Source: an uncultured Sphingomonas sp. (GTDB lineage: Bacteria; Pseudomonadota; Alphaproteobacteria; Sphingomonadales; Sphingomonadaceae). From it: a stretch of DNA of 64,000 nucleotides. The position numbers and the translations under genes were made by a program. Positions 1 to 10,904 of this stretch are shown here, piece by piece. The DNA lies in the NCBI RefSeq assembly GCF_913774285.1, contig NZ_CAJYHX010000019.1, positions 124,001 through 188,000 on the forward strand, read 5' to 3'. The number at the start of each line of letters is the position of its first letter. The stretch's first letter is position 1. Below the pieces are notes generated by a model. It saw nothing but the letters and a program-made list of their open reading frames with translations. It was not told where the DNA came from and did no database searches.

Positions 1-2
1 TC

Positions 3-77
3 GTCGACCAGCATATCGGCGACATCCGCGCCGAAGACGTGCCCAAGCTGCTCGCCGCGTTGGAGAAAGCGAAGTGA
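3..77 (+). CDS. C-terminal end of a thiol:disulfide interchange protein (DsbE/CcmG-like), truncated by window edge
   Basis: Open frame reads ...VDQHIGDIRAEDVPKLLAALEKAK* directly before and overlapping a ccmH-like gene; DsbE C-termini have this form. Confidence 0.55.
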   Translation, partial: VDQHIGDIRAEDVPKLLAALEKAK

Positions 78-481
78 AACGGGTGCTGCTGCCGGTGGCG
101 CTGATGGTCGCTGGCGCGGCGCACGCAGACTCGGCTCTGCCGGCCTCGCCGCTCGCCTATACCCAGCTTGCCGACCCCGAGCAGGAGGCCCAAGCCAAGG
201 CGCTGATGGAAACGCTGCGCTGCCTCGTCTGCCAAGGCCAGAGCATCGCCGACAGCGATGCCGACATGGCCGGCGAGATGCGTGCGCTCGTCCGCCAGCG
301 AATCGCCGCGGGCGAGCGGCCCTCGCAGGTCCGCAAATGGCTGATGGAGCGCTATGGCGACTATGTCACCTACGACCCGCCGCTCAGCTGGATCACCGCG
401 CCGCTGTGGATCGCGCCGCTGGTGCTGCTCGCGCTTGGGCTGCTGCTCGCACGGCGCCTGTTCAAGAGGAAGGCGACATGA
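74..481 (+). CDS. ccmH: Cytochrome c-type biogenesis protein CcmH/NrfF family
   Basis: Signal peptide, LRCLVCQGQSIADSDADMA (CxxC) and C-terminal TM helix. Confidence 0.9.
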   Translation: MKRVLLPVALMVAGAAHADSALPASPLAYTQLADPEQEAQAKALMETLRCLVCQGQSIADSDADMAGEMRALVRQRIAAGERPSQVRKWLMERYGDYVTYDPPLSWITAPLWIAPLVLLALGLLLARRLFKRKAT

Positions 482-1131
482 TGGGATGGCTGGTCTTTGG
501 CGGCTTCACCCTGCTTGCAATTGTGCTATTGCTATTCATTCGCTTTCCGTTGCGGTTCTGGACGGTGCCCGCAATGGCGGTGATGCTGGCGGGCGCCGGC
601 TATGCCTGGCAGGGGCAGCCCAGCCTTGCCGACCATCCGGTCGCGGGCGTCGCTGCCGTCCGCGCGCTCGACCCCGATCTGATCGCGGCGCGCGAGGGGC
701 TCTTCGGCCGGTTCAATTTCGATTACAGTTACTTCATGGCCGCTGATGCGATGACGCGGGCGGGCGCGCCGCAGCTCGCCGCGACGGTGATGCTGGGGGC
801 GGTGCGCAAGGCGCCGAACGATCTGGGGCTGTGGTCCGGGCTCGGCCTGGCCCTTTCCGAGCATGACGGCGACCAGCTTTCCCCGGCGGCGCGCTACGCG
901 TTCGACAAGGCCGAGACGCTTGCGCCGAACCACCCCGGTCCGCCCTTCTATCATGGCATCGCGCTAGCCCGGGCCGGTGATCTGGAGGCCGCCCGTCAGG
1001 CTTGGGGCAAGGCGCTCCGCCTCCTCCCGCCAACCGCAAGCTATCGCGACGACATGGTTGGCGTGATGCTGAAGCTCGACCCAGGTCTTGCGGCGGCAGC
1101 GCGATCCGCGAATTCGCAGCCCGCCCGCTAA
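478..1131 (+). CDS. TPR-containing c-type cytochrome biogenesis protein (CcmI/CycH-like)
   Basis: Start ATGATGGGATGG overlaps ccmH stop; N-terminal TM helices, TPR-like repeats, ccm operon context. Confidence 0.75.
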   Translation: MMGWLVFGGFTLLAIVLLLFIRFPLRFWTVPAMAVMLAGAGYAWQGQPSLADHPVAGVAAVRALDPDLIAAREGLFGRFNFDYSYFMAADAMTRAGAPQLAATVMLGAVRKAPNDLGLWSGLGLALSEHDGDQLSPAARYAFDKAETLAPNHPGPPFYHGIALARAGDLEAARQAWGKALRLLPPTASYRDDMVGVMLKLDPGLAAAARSANSQPAR

Positions 1132-1212
1132 TTAGTTGTTACCCCTCTATATTGGAACTGGCATCGCTCGTCGGCGGTGCTTCGAGTTCCAGCGGATACA
1201 GGGGTCCGACTA

Positions 1213-2679
1213 ATGTACATCCAGACCGGCAAGGCCGCCGACTTCATGCAAACCGGCCTAAACGACGCGGATCTTGCCGCATACGCACAGGCCGAAGACA
1301 TGCTGTGGGTCATGCTTGAGGACCTCCTCAAGCCGGATGACCGCCCGGAAATCTGGGCCGCCTTCCCGCAGTTTCTGTCAGCCCTGCCGATGTTCTCGCG
1401 CGTGGTCCGCAACAGCCATGCCAAGGCGGTCGGCGGCGGTGTGCAGCTCGACATACGCGTGTCGATTGCCTTGGAACTGCTGCTGGCGATGTGCGAAGCG
1501 CATGAAGGCCAGTTGGATATTGCGATCTCCCGCCTGACGCGCGTTGTGACACGGCAGAACAACTCGATTCTCGCGCAAGGCGCGCTGTTCCACGTCCATG
1601 GCATGGCCGACCCGCAAAACCCCAAATACAAGCTGGAAGGGCGCTTCTGCGCCAAGCCTTTCCTTGAGCTGCATGTGCTGGAACGCTCCACGCACCAATG
1701 CTGCGCCAGCTGGCTCGACAAGTCCGCTGGCGATCTGAACACCACCGATTGGGAGCAGGTCTGGAATTCGGAGTCGGCGCAGGCCGTCCGCGCCAGCATC
1801 CATGACGGTAGCTACCGGCACTGCAACAAGATGGCTTGCCCGGCGATCCAGTCCGGCAGCCTCCCGACCAAGGAGGCGGCGGTGGAGCACTGGCCGACGC
1901 TGGCCGGCCTGATTACGTCTCTGGAGACCGAGATGCCGGCCGGTCCCGAGGACGTGAACCTGGCCTATGACGCGACGTGCAACCTCTCCTGCCCGAGCTG
2001 CCGGACCCACAAGGTCGCCGCCGACGCGGCTACCCGCGAACGCTATTCGGAAATGCAGGAACGTGCGATCCTGCCGATGCTGCGCGAAGCGAAGTCGGTC
2101 TTCATCACCGGATCGGGCGATCCGTTCGCCAGCAAGAACTTCCGCCAGCTGATGGAGCGGTTGACCCCGGACGCCTATCCGGACCTGCGCTTCCGCATCA
2201 TGACCAACGCGATGCTGTTCACCCCGCGCGAATGGGAGAAATTCCCGGCGCTGCACGCCCGCGTTCAGTCGCTGCAGATCAGCATCGACGGCGCGTCCAA
2301 GCACACCCATGAGCTGCTTCGCCGCGGCGCGCGTTGGGAGGTGATGCAGGAAAATCTGCGCTTCGCCGCGGATCTGCTGGCGCAGGGGCAGGTCGAGGCG
2401 ATGTACCTCAGCTTCACCGTGCAGGTGGACAATTTCCACGAGATGGGGGCGGCGGTCGATCTCGCCGACCAGCTCGGCGTCACCGGGCTCTATTTCGGCA
2501 AGATGACCAACTGGGGCACCTTCTCGCCCGACGAATATGCACAGAAGGCGGTGTTCACCCCCACGCATCCGCAATATCGCGCGTTCCTCGCCGCGATGGC
2601 CGATCCGCGGCTGCGTTCGCCGCGCGTGATCCTCGGCAATCTGGTGGACTATCTGCCCGAGCACGCCCTCGCTGCCTGA
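1213..2679 (+). CDS. Radical SAM protein with N-terminal SPASM-like Cys-rich region
   Basis: [15 protein letters not shown] (CxxxCxxC); upstream [24 protein letters not shown]...[30 protein letters not shown] resembles SPASM. Confidence 0.85.
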   Translation: MYIQTGKAADFMQTGLNDADLAAYAQAEDMLWVMLEDLLKPDDRPEIWAAFPQFLSALPMFSRVVRNSHAKAVGGGVQLDIRVSIALELLLAMCEAHEGQLDIAISRLTRVVTRQNNSILAQGALFHVHGMADPQNPKYKLEGRFCAKPFLELHVLERSTHQCCASWLDKSAGDLNTTDWEQVWNSESAQAVRASIHDGSYRHCNKMACPAIQSGSLPTKEAAVEHWPTLAGLITSLETEMPAGPEDVNLAYDATCNLSCPSCRTHKVAADAATRERYSEMQERAILPMLREAKSVFITGSGDPFASKNFRQLMERLTPDAYPDLRFRIMTNAMLFTPREWEKFPALHARVQSLQISIDGASKHTHELLRRGARWEVMQENLRFAADLLAQGQVEAMYLSFTVQVDNFHEMGAAVDLADQLGVTGLYFGKMTNWGTFSPDEYAQKAVFTPTHPQYRAFLAAMADPRLRSPRVILGNLVDYLPEHALAA

Positions 2680-2683
2680 GCGA

Positions 2684-2711
2684 TCCCGCCCGGGTATATG
2701 CCCGGGCGGGA
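2684..2711. terminator. Bidirectional terminator-like hairpin between convergent radical SAM gene and ald
   Basis: TCCCGCCCGGG-tatatg-CCCGGGCGGGA, perfect 11-bp stem. Confidence 0.75.
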
Positions 2712-2721
2712 CGGGGTGGGC

Positions 2722-3828
2722 TCAGCCTGCCCAGGCTTCGAACGGCAGGTCGAGCGCGTCGGCCACCGCCTGGTGGCGGATCTTGCCGCCCGAGACGTTC
2801 AGGCCGTTGGCAAGGTGGCGATCGGCCTTCATGGCGGCTTCCGCGCCCTGGTTGGCCAGCTTCAGCACGAAGGGCAGCGTCGCGTTGTTGAGCGCGAAGG
2901 CCGAGGTGCGGGCGACCGCGCCCGGCATGTTCGCCACGCAATAATGGATTACGCCGTCGATCTCGAACACCGGATCGTCGTGCGTGGTCGCGCGGCTGGT
3001 CTCGAAGCAGCCGCCCTGGTCGATCGCGATGTCAACCAGCACCGAGCCGCGCATCATCGTCTTGAGCATGTCGCGGGTGACGAGCTTGGGCGCCGCGGCA
3101 CCCGGCACCAGCACCGCGCCGATCACCACCTGCGAGGTGCGGACCGCCTCGGCGATCGCGGCCTTGCTGGCATAGGCGGTCTTGATCTGGCTGCCGAAAT
3201 GCATGTCGAGCTCGGCGAGGCGCTCGTTGTTGATGTCGTAGATTGTCACGTCCGCGCGCTGGCCGGTCGCCATCTGCGCGGCGTTGATGCCCGAGACGCC
3301 GCCGCCGAGGATCGCGACCTTGCACGGCGCCACGCCCGGCACGCCGCCGAGCAGCTCGCCGCGGCCGCCCTGTTCCTTCTCGAGATAGTGCGAGGCGACC
3401 TGGACCGACATGCGGCCGGCGACTTCGCTCATGGGCTTCAGCAGGGGGAGGGCACCCGAGTTGGAGGTCACCGTCTCATAGGCGATGCACGTCGCGCCGG
3501 ACTTGATCAGGCCCTCGGCCTGCGGCTTGTCGGCGGCGAGGTGGAGATAGGTGAACAGCAGGTGGCGCGGCTCGAGCAGCGCGATTTCCTGCGCCTGCGG
3601 CTCCTTCACCTTCACGATCATGTCGGACTGGGCGAACACGGTCTTGGCGTCGGGCGCGATCTGGGCGCCGACCGCGGTGTAGGCGGCATCGTCGAAGTCG
3701 ATGCCCATGCCGGCCTTGGTCTCGACCAGCACGCTGTGGCCGGCATGGACCAGCTCCGCCACCGAGGCGGGGGTCAGGCCGACGCGATATTCGTGATTCT
3801 TGATTTCCTTGGGAACGCCGATGCGCAT
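2722..3828 (-). CDS. ald: Alanine dehydrogenase
   Basis: [31 protein letters not shown]...; full-length, divergent Lrp-type regulator. Confidence 0.95.
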   Translation of the reverse strand: MRIGVPKEIKNHEYRVGLTPASVAELVHAGHSVLVETKAGMGIDFDDAAYTAVGAQIAPDAKTVFAQSDMIVKVKEPQAQEIALLEPRHLLFTYLHLAADKPQAEGLIKSGATCIAYETVTSNSGALPLLKPMSEVAGRMSVQVASHYLEKEQGGRGELLGGVPGVAPCKVAILGGGVSGINAAQMATGQRADVTIYDINNERLAELDMHFGSQIKTAYASKAAIAEAVRTSQVVIGAVLVPGAAAPKLVTRDMLKTMMRGSVLVDIAIDQGGCFETSRATTHDDPVFEIDGVIHYCVANMPGAVARTSAFALNNATLPFVLKLANQGAEAAMKADRHLANGLNVSGGKIRHQAVADALDLPFEAWAG

Positions 3829-3961
3829 GGGAACTCTCCTAAGTTCTGGTGCGCGCTGTATACCGTGCGGCGTGGCCGCAAGTCCCTGCAAAACGCACGG
3901 GTATCAACCACGTTGAACGCATGGATATTGCGATTTTTCGGTTTCGACGCGTAATTCATGC

Positions 3962-4435
3962 GTGATGGATCGAATCGACACAGCAATTCTCAAGCTGCTG
4001 GCAGCGGATGCGCGCGCGCCGGTGAGCCAGGTGGCCGCCGCAGTGGGGCTGTCGCAATCGGCCTGCACGCGGCGCATCCAGGGGCTGGAGGCCGAGGGGC
4101 TGATTCGCGGCTATGGCGCGCGGCTTGGTCATCGCCGGCTCGGCTTTCGGGTGACGGCGCTTGTCGACATCACGCTCGGCACGCAGATCAAGGAAGACCT
4201 TGCCCAGTTCGAGCTGGCAGTCGGCCGAATCGACGGCGTGGTCGAATGCGCGCTGGTCTCCGGTAACCAGGACTATCGATTGAAGATACTGTGCCGCGAT
4301 CTCGACGATTACGAGCGGCTGCACCGCGAACATCTCGGCCGCTTACCCGGCGTGGTGACGATCAACAGCAGTTTCGTGCTGCGCGAGGTGCCGACGCGGG
4401 GCGAAGGGGACGCCTTGTTCGGGGCCGCGCGATGA
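3962..4435 (+). CDS. Lrp/AsnC family transcriptional regulator
   Basis: MDRIDTAILKLLAADARAPVSQVAAAVGLSQSACTRRIQGLEAEGLI HTH plus AsnC ligand-binding domain; divergent from ald. Confidence 0.92.
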   Translation: MMDRIDTAILKLLAADARAPVSQVAAAVGLSQSACTRRIQGLEAEGLIRGYGARLGHRRLGFRVTALVDITLGTQIKEDLAQFELAVGRIDGVVECALVSGNQDYRLKILCRDLDDYERLHREHLGRLPGVVTINSSFVLREVPTRGEGDALFGAAR

Positions 4436-4495
4436 CGATCTTGGGCCTCGTTGGAACGGGCGCGGCGCTGGTGCGTCTAGCGCCCCTGGACACGC

Positions 4496-6538
4496 TTGTT
4501 GATAGGGCATGTTGCACATGCTAACGGCCCGCATCCTGATGATGACGAGAACACAGGTCTCTATGGCCAGGTCGGTTCGCACCTCTCAGCGTCTGTCGCA
4601 CCGGTGAACACCGCCGCGACCGGAGACGCTGCCGCGCTCCTCCCCGATTCGGAACCGCATGGCGGGCATGGTCACCACGGCCAGGACCCGACGTGGAAGC
4701 TCGCCCTCGGTGCCATCGGCATCGTGTTCGGCGACATCGGTACCAGCCCGCTCTATGCGTTCCGCGAGACCTTCGCGAACGAGCATCACGAGCTGCCGCT
4801 CGATACCCCGCATGTGCTGGGCGCGATCAGCCTGATGTTCTGGTCGATGATGGTCGTGGTGACGCTGAAATACGTCACGATCATCATGCGGGCGGACAAC
4901 AAGGGCGAGGGCGGCAGCCTGGCGCTGCTCGCGCTGATCTCGGGCCGCGGCGGCCAGCGCCGCTGGACCCAGGGGATCGTGCTGCTCGGCGTGTTCGCCA
5001 CCGCGCTGTTCTATGGCGACTCGATGATCACCCCGGCGGTCTCGGTGCTGTCGGCGGTGGAGGGCCTTGCCGTCGCCGCGCCGGGCTTCCACCGGCTGGT
5101 GGTGCCGATCGCGGTTGTCATCCTCGTCATGCTGTTCTCGATCCAGCGGACCGGCACGGCGCGCGTCGGCGCCTTCTTCGGCCCGGTGATGATCTTCTAC
5201 TTCCTCGTCATCGCCACGCTGGGCGTGGTCAGCACGGTCCAGACCCCACATGTGCTGCAGGCGCTGTCGCCGCATCACGCGGTGCATTTCTTCATGCTCG
5301 ACCCGCTGCGTGCCTTCCTGGCGCTCGGCTCGGTGGTGCTGGCGGTGACCGGGGCTGAGGCGCTCTATGCCGATATGGGCCATTTCGGGCGCAACCCGAT
5401 CCGCATCTCGTGGTTGTGGTTCGTGCTGCCGGCGCTGATGATGAACTATATGGGGCAGGGCGCGCTGCTGATCCGCGACGCCGAGGCGCTGCGCAGCCCC
5501 TTCTACCTGCTCGCTCCCGAGGCGCTGCGGCTCCCGCTAGTGTTCGTCGCCACCGCGGCTGCGATCATCGCGTCGCAGGCGGTGATCTCGGGTGCTTTCT
5601 CGGTGACCCAGCAGGCGATCCAGCTCGGCTTCGTGCCGCGGCTGCGGATCGACCATACCAGCGCGGCGACCGCCGGGCAGATCTATATTCCGATCATCAA
5701 CTGGGCGCTGATGATCATGGTGATCCTGCTGGTGCTCAGCTTCCAGACTTCCTCGAACCTGACCGCGGCGTATGGCATCGCCGTTACCGGGGCGATGCTG
5801 ATCGACAATTGCCTGCTGGCGGTGGTGCTGTTCAACCTGTGGCACTGGAAGAAGCGCTACGCGATCCCGCTGCTGGCGATCTTCTTCGCGGTCGATCTCG
5901 CCTATTTCGCGGCCAACCTCACCAAGGTACCCGATGGCGGCTGGTTCCCGCTGATGGTGGGCTTCATCGTCTTCACGCTGCTGACCACCTGGGCCAAGGG
6001 GCGCAAGCTGATGATCGCCCGGCTGCGGGAAAGCGCGATGCCGATCCAGATCTTCATCGAGTCGGCCGCCAATGCCGCCACCCGCGTGCGCGGCACCGCG
6101 GTGTTCATGACCTCGACGCCGGACGGCGTGCCGCACGCGCTGCTCCACAACCTCAAGCACAACAAGGTGCTGCACGACCGGGTGATCCTGCTGACCGTCA
6201 AGATCAGCGACGTGCCCTATGTGCCGGAGGACAAGCGTCTGGTGGTGGAGGATCTCGGCAAGGGCTTCCACCGCATGATCCTCTATTATGGCTTCATGCA
6301 GGAGGCGGACGTGCCGGCGGCGCTCAAGTCGGTCGATGCCTGCGGTGCCGAGTTCAAGATGATGGAGACCAGCTTCTTCCTGGCGCGACAGACGCTGCTG
6401 CCCTCTTCGCGGCCGGGGATGATGATCTGGCGCGAGAAGCTGTTCGCCTGGATGCTGCGCAACGCCGAAAGCGCGATGGAGTTCTTCCGCCTGCCCACCA
6501 ACCGCGTGGTCGAGCTGGGCAGCCAGGTGGAGATTTGA
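4496..6538 (+). CDS. kup: KUP/HAK/KT family potassium transporter (true start may lie downstream)
   Basis: [27 protein letters not shown]... and multiple TM helices. Confidence 0.93.
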   Translation: MLIGHVAHANGPHPDDDENTGLYGQVGSHLSASVAPVNTAATGDAAALLPDSEPHGGHGHHGQDPTWKLALGAIGIVFGDIGTSPLYAFRETFANEHHELPLDTPHVLGAISLMFWSMMVVVTLKYVTIIMRADNKGEGGSLALLALISGRGGQRRWTQGIVLLGVFATALFYGDSMITPAVSVLSAVEGLAVAAPGFHRLVVPIAVVILVMLFSIQRTGTARVGAFFGPVMIFYFLVIATLGVVSTVQTPHVLQALSPHHAVHFFMLDPLRAFLALGSVVLAVTGAEALYADMGHFGRNPIRISWLWFVLPALMMNYMGQGALLIRDAEALRSPFYLLAPEALRLPLVFVATAAAIIASQAVISGAFSVTQQAIQLGFVPRLRIDHTSAATAGQIYIPIINWALMIMVILLVLSFQTSSNLTAAYGIAVTGAMLIDNCLLAVVLFNLWHWKKRYAIPLLAIFFAVDLAYFAANLTKVPDGGWFPLMVGFIVFTLLTTWAKGRKLMIARLRESAMPIQIFIESAANAATRVRGTAVFMTSTPDGVPHALLHNLKHNKVLHDRVILLTVKISDVPYVPEDKRLVVEDLGKGFHRMILYYGFMQEADVPAALKSVDACGAEFKMMETSFFLARQTLLPSSRPGMMIWREKLFAWMLRNAESAMEFFRLPTNRVVELGSQVEI

Positions 6539-7047
6539 AGGGGGCACCCGCCCCGCTGATCGTGACGGCGCTGTTCGGCAGGCAGGACCAGGCCTGGTTC
6601 GATTCGCTGCGCCGCGCGCATTTCCCGCCCGAGCGGAACCAGCTCGACGCGCATCTCACGCTGTTCCACCATCTGCCGCCTTCGGTGGCCGAAGAGCTCA
6701 AGCATCGCCTTGCCCAAGAGACCCGCGGGGTGCGGGCACCGCGCGCCCGGGTGAGCGGGCTGATGTCGCTGGGGCAGGGCGTCGCCTATCGAATCGAGGC
6801 GCCCGAACTGGACACGATTCGGGGAGGGCTGCTGGAAGCCTTTGCCGGGATGCTCACGCCGCAGGATGCCGGCCGCTGGCGGCCGCACGTGACCGTGCAG
6901 AACAAGGTGCGACCGGTGTTGGCCAAGGCGCTGCTACGTGCGCTGGAGGCGGATTTCTCGCCCAAAACCGTGGAAATTTCGGGGCTTGCAAGTTGGTGGT
7001 ATCGCGGTGGCCCGTGGGAATTACATTCTCGTCACATGTTCGCTTGA
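6535..7047 (+). CDS. 2'-5' RNA ligase family protein (probable TTG start overlapping kup stop)
   Basis: HLTLFHHLP and HVTVQNKV: two HxTx-type motifs of the 2H phosphoesterase superfamily. Confidence 0.8.
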   Translation: MKGAPAPLIVTALFGRQDQAWFDSLRRAHFPPERNQLDAHLTLFHHLPPSVAEELKHRLAQETRGVRAPRARVSGLMSLGQGVAYRIEAPELDTIRGGLLEAFAGMLTPQDAGRWRPHVTVQNKVRPVLAKALLRALEADFSPKTVEISGLASWWYRGGPWELHSRHMFA

Positions 7048-7088
7048 CGGATCGTTTCCACCGACATAGATGGCCGCTCTCGCTTCGG

Positions 7089-7165
7089 GGCGGAGTAGCT
7101 CAGTTGGTTAGAGCAGCGGAATCATAATCCGCGTGTCGGGGGTTCAAGTCCCTCCTCCGCTACCA
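7089..7165 (+). tRNA. tRNA-Met (CAT), probably elongator
   Basis: 77-nt cloverleaf GGCGGAG-TA-GCTC...GAGC...GCGGA-ATCATAA-TCCGC...GGGGGTTCAAGTCCC..CTCCGCTACCA; anticodon CAT. Confidence 0.92.
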
Positions 7166-7260
7166 TCCCCAAAAGCCTGAATTAGCTGATAATTGTTCCA
7201 GTAGAATGGGTCGGTTTGGGATACGCGACGGCGTCATTTGGCGTCGAACGAGCCAATCGC

Positions 7261-8511
7261 TCAGCCGATCAGCAACCGCGCGCCCAGCGCCGCGGCCAGC
7301 GCGGGGATCATCGTCACCGCGCCAACCTTCAGGAACCGCCAGAAGCCGACGTCCTCGCCCTCGCGTCGGATCGCCTGAAGCCACAGGATCGTCGCCAGGC
7401 TGCCGGTAATCGACAGGTTGGGACCGAGGTCCACGCCGATCAGCAAGGCATCGACGATCAGCCGCGGCGGGTGTGCCTGCGCGACGGCCTCGCTGGCGAC
7501 CAGGCCCGCGGGCAGGTTGTTCATCAGGTTCGAGGCGAAGGCGAGAGTGGTCCCCGCTGCCGCAGCGCCAGAGGCTGGGTTGCCGGAAGCCGCGCGCAGC
7601 GCTTGGGCGACGAGCGCGATCACGCCGGTACGGTCCAGCGCTTCCACCAGCACGAACAGGCCGGCGACCAGCGGCAACACGCTCCACGACACCCCGCGCG
7701 CCAAGGCAATCGGGGACCGCCGCGCCAGCCCGCAGACCAGCAGCGTCGTCGCGAGGCCGGCAAGGCAGGTCGGCAGGCCCAGCGGCTGGTCCAGCGCCGA
7801 CATGGCGAGCAGCAGCAGGGCCGTCGCTGCAATGCCCGCCAGCGCCGCCTTGCCGCCGGCGGATAATGGCGAGCGGGCTATCTCGGTGGCGCAGTCGCCG
7901 GCCAGCCGCGCACGCTCCGCCCAGCGCAGGGTGAGGAAGGTGACGCCGATGGCGGCGAGCGAGGGCAGGGCGAAGGAGCCGAACCATTGCCCCAGCGGGG
8001 GCATCGTGCCCCCGTACAGAACGAGATTGGCCGGGTTGGAGATCGGCAGCACGAAGCTTGCGGCGTTGGCGATCAGCGCGCAGGCGAACAGCATCGGCAG
8101 CGGATCGGCCTTGGCCTTGCGCGCGGCGGCATAGACGGCGGGCGTGAGCACCACCGCCGTGGCATCGTTCGAGAGGAAGGCGGTAGTGACGATGCCGGTC
8201 GCATAGACCAGCCCGAACAGGCGCAGGGTCGATCCGCGCGCCCGGGCGGCGGCTGTCGCGGCGACCCAGTCGAACAGCCCCTGCTCGCGCGCGGTCTCGC
8301 TCAGCAGCATCATCCCGATCAGGAACAGATAGACGTCCAGCCCCTTCGCCATCGCACCCAGCGCGGCACCAGGCGGCATCAGCCCGAGCAGCAGCAGCAG
8401 CGCCGCCCCGGCGACGGCCCAGATCGCCTCCGGCCAGCGGAACGGGCGCGCGATCACGCCGGCAGTGGCGGCCGCGCAGATACCCCAGGTGGCGATCGTC
8501 GCCGGGATCAT
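7261..8511 (-). CDS. ArsB/anion-permease family transporter
   Basis: Multi-TM protein with conserved FLSNDATAVVLTP and NLMNNLPAGL; start overlaps MFS stop. Confidence 0.8.
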   Translation of the reverse strand: MIPATIATWGICAAATAGVIARPFRWPEAIWAVAGAALLLLLGLMPPGAALGAMAKGLDVYLFLIGMMLLSETAREQGLFDWVAATAAARARGSTLRLFGLVYATGIVTTAFLSNDATAVVLTPAVYAAARKAKADPLPMLFACALIANAASFVLPISNPANLVLYGGTMPPLGQWFGSFALPSLAAIGVTFLTLRWAERARLAGDCATEIARSPLSAGGKAALAGIAATALLLLAMSALDQPLGLPTCLAGLATTLLVCGLARRSPIALARGVSWSVLPLVAGLFVLVEALDRTGVIALVAQALRAASGNPASGAAAAGTTLAFASNLMNNLPAGLVASEAVAQAHPPRLIVDALLIGVDLGPNLSITGSLATILWLQAIRREGEDVGFWRFLKVGAVTMIPALAAALGARLLIG

Positions 8512-9791
8512 CGGTCCTGTCGACGCCTGTCGCCGTCGCAGGCCGGGCGGAGGATCGCGGCGAACCCGATCCACAGCGCCAGGCTTGCCAGCGCGAAGCT
8601 ACCGAGGATGTAAAAGGCGGCGCGATAGCCGATCGCCTGGGCCAGCCAGCCGCCGATCGCCGGGCTCAGCGAGGCACCGATGCCCTGCACCGTCATCACC
8701 GCGCCCTGGCCTACATTCACCCGGCCGGTGCCGTCCAGCATGCAGGCGACCAGCCCCGGCACGGCGACGCTTTGCAGGCCCGCACCGATGCCGTCCAGCG
8801 CCTGGACGGGCCAGACTCCCCAATGCTCGATGAAGCTGCCTGCCAGCAGCCCGCGCAGCGGCAGCGACGCGAACGAGATCAACAGCACCAGCCAATAGCC
8901 CCGGCCCGCCGCCATCCGCATGGCGAGCAGCGAGGCGAGGATCATCACCGCCTGCGCCACGACCACGGTGGTAGCGGTGAACAGCGCCGCGTCGCCCTTG
9001 CCTGCGCTGACCACGGCGAGCCCGTAGAGCGGCAGCATCGCCCCGTTGCCGAGATGGAAGCAGGCGAGCGCGGCGGCTAGGATCAGGAGCGGCTTGGTCT
9101 GGAACAGAGCAGCGAAGCCCTCCGCCTGGCTCTCGTGCTGCTTGTCGTCGTCCCGCGCCTCGAGGCCGCGTGCGGCAGCATGGTCGATCGCGCGCTCCGG
9201 GATCATCAGCACGGACAGAATCGCGAGTACGCCGAACACCGCGGCGAGATAGAAGATCGCCGGCATGCCGAACTTCCAGCCGAGCCAGCCGGAAAGCCCT
9301 GCGCCGACCATGTTGCCGGCATGGTTCCACGCCTGGTTGCGGCCATTCTGCGCGTTGAAGCCTGCCTGCCGCACGACGCCCAGCGTCATGCCCGCCACTG
9401 CAGGGCCGATCGCCGCACCGGCGATGGCAGTGGCGACCTGGCTCACCGTTACCACCCAGCCGGCTTGCGAGAGCAGGATCAGGAACGAGGCGAGCACCGT
9501 GCAGATGCCGGTGACGATCACCACCAGCCGCTTCTTCTCGGTATGGTCGATAAAGGCGCCGGCCGGGACGGTCATCACCATGCCGGCGACTCCGCCCGCC
9601 GTCATCACCGAGCCGATCGGCCCGGCGGTCCACCCGCGCTGTTGCAGGAAGACGCCGAGGAACGGGCCGATTCCCGCCTGCATGTCCGCCATGAAGAAGT
9701 TGAGGGCCTGGAGCGCGCGCGTTGCACGCTTGCTGTCGCCGTCCCGCCGCGCGGTAGGGCCTGGTGCCGCTGCAGTCGCCATCCGCGCCAT
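8508..9791 (-). CDS. MFS transporter
   Basis: 12-TM pattern, full-length ORF, overlap with downstream ArsB-like gene. Confidence 0.85.
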   Translation of the reverse strand: MARMATAAAPGPTARRDGDSKRATRALQALNFFMADMQAGIGPFLGVFLQQRGWTAGPIGSVMTAGGVAGMVMTVPAGAFIDHTEKKRLVVIVTGICTVLASFLILLSQAGWVVTVSQVATAIAGAAIGPAVAGMTLGVVRQAGFNAQNGRNQAWNHAGNMVGAGLSGWLGWKFGMPAIFYLAAVFGVLAILSVLMIPERAIDHAAARGLEARDDDKQHESQAEGFAALFQTKPLLILAAALACFHLGNGAMLPLYGLAVVSAGKGDAALFTATTVVVAQAVMILASLLAMRMAAGRGYWLVLLISFASLPLRGLLAGSFIEHWGVWPVQALDGIGAGLQSVAVPGLVACMLDGTGRVNVGQGAVMTVQGIGASLSPAIGGWLAQAIGYRAAFYILGSFALASLALWIGFAAILRPACDGDRRRQDR

Positions 9792-9934
9792 CCTTCAAGA
9801 TCGTGCGGGAGTAACCGAGCAAACGTTTGAAATATCCCGGGCACGCATGATTTAGGTTAGGGGGCGCATGGACGGAGCGCCGGGCTGCGTACCTATGCGA
9901 ATTGGCAGGTCATGCTGTGCGGGAGAAAGGTGTG

Positions 9935-9956
9935 GGGACCGGCCGTAACCGGTCCC
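9935..9956 (-). terminator. Hairpin downstream of tRNA-Asn
   Basis: GGGACCGG-ccgtaa-CCGGTCCC, 8-bp stem. Confidence 0.6.
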
Positions 9957-9968
9957 GACAACAGCAGA

Positions 9969-10043
9969 TGGCTCCCCGAGTAGGATTCGAACCTACGACC
10001 ATTCGATTAACAGTCGAATGCTCTACCGCTGAGCTATCGGGGA
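9969..10043 (-). tRNA. tRNA-Asn (GTT)
   Basis: Reverse complement TCCCCGATAGCTCAGCGGTAGAGCATTCGACTGTTAATCGAATGGTCGTAGGTTCGAATCCTACTCGGGGAGCCA; anticodon GTT. Confidence 0.96.
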
Positions 10044-10127
10044 CCACTCTGGTCAACCCCTCGGCGGTGGGTCACCGCGTCGGGAGGCGCGCCTTTAGCA
10101 CCGGGTTTTCGGAACGCGCAAGGGGTT

Positions 10128-10904
10128 TTATGCAATAAATTGTTCCATCGTTATCCGGTCGTCCAATGCGTGCTCCGGATCGAACAGCAAGGTGAGGTCG
10201 CGCATGCGGTCGATCTCGACATGGACGCTGCAAACTTCCCGAATCTCGCGCTGATCGGCCACCGCGCTCACCGGGCGCTTGTCGGCCTCCAGCACGCGGA
10301 TATCGATGCGGGTCTTCTCGGGGAGGATCGCGCCGCGCCAGCGGCGGGGGCGGAACGGGCTGATCGGGGTGAGCGCCAGCAGCGCCGAGCCGAGCGGGAG
10401 AATCGGGCCTTGGGCCGAGAAATTGTACGCTGTCGAACCAGCGGGCGTGGCGACGAGGATGCCGTCGCACACCAGTTCGGGAATCACGATTCGGCCGTTG
10501 ATGGTGACTTCCAGCTTGGCGGTCTGGCGCGTCTCGCGGAGCAGCGAGGCCTCGTTGATCGCGGGGAGCACGCAGGTCTCGCCCTCCACCGTCGTCGCTG
10601 TCATCGCCAGCGGGGCGACGCGGAAGGGGCGCGCGCGCTCGAGCCGCTGGACGAGCCCATCGAGCCCCCAGTCGTTCATCAGGAAGCCGACCGTGCCGAG
10701 GTTCATCCCGAACACCGGCAGCAGTCGCCGCCGTTCCAGCATCGCGTGGAGCGTCTGGAGCATGAAGCCGTCGCCGCCGAGGGCTACGACTTCCTCGGCC
10801 TCTTCGATCGGCACCCAGTCATAGGCCTGGCGGAGCTCCTCCGCCGCGGTCCGGGCCGGGGCGGTGGGCGAGGCGAGCAATGCGCGCGGCTTCCCCACGC
10901 TCAT
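10128..10904 (-). CDS. nadK: NAD kinase
   Basis: EEVVALGGDGFMLQTLHAML and PAGSTAYNFSAQGPILPLGS; start overlaps moaA stop. Confidence 0.92.
   Translation of the reverse strand: MSVGKPRALLASPTAPARTAAEELRQAYDWVPIEEAEEVVALGGDGFMLQTLHAMLERRRLLPVFGMNLGTVGFLMNDWGLDGLVQRLERARPFRVAPLAMTATTVEGETCVLPAINEASLLRETRQTAKLEVTINGRIVIPELVCDGILVATPAGSTAYNFSAQGPILPLGSALLALTPISPFRPRRWRGAILPEKTRIDIRVLEADKRPVSAVADQREIREVCSVHVEIDRMRDLTLLFDPEHALDDRITMEQFIA

Noticed and set aside
2698-3954. 418-aa ORF antisense to ald
   Set aside because: Shadow ORF: composition biased to R/H/G/D, opposite a clear alanine dehydrogenase
7089-7260. Genomic-island integration site at tRNA-Met
   Set aside because: No integrase, no visible repeat of the tRNA 3' end, and neighbours are ordinary transporter genes
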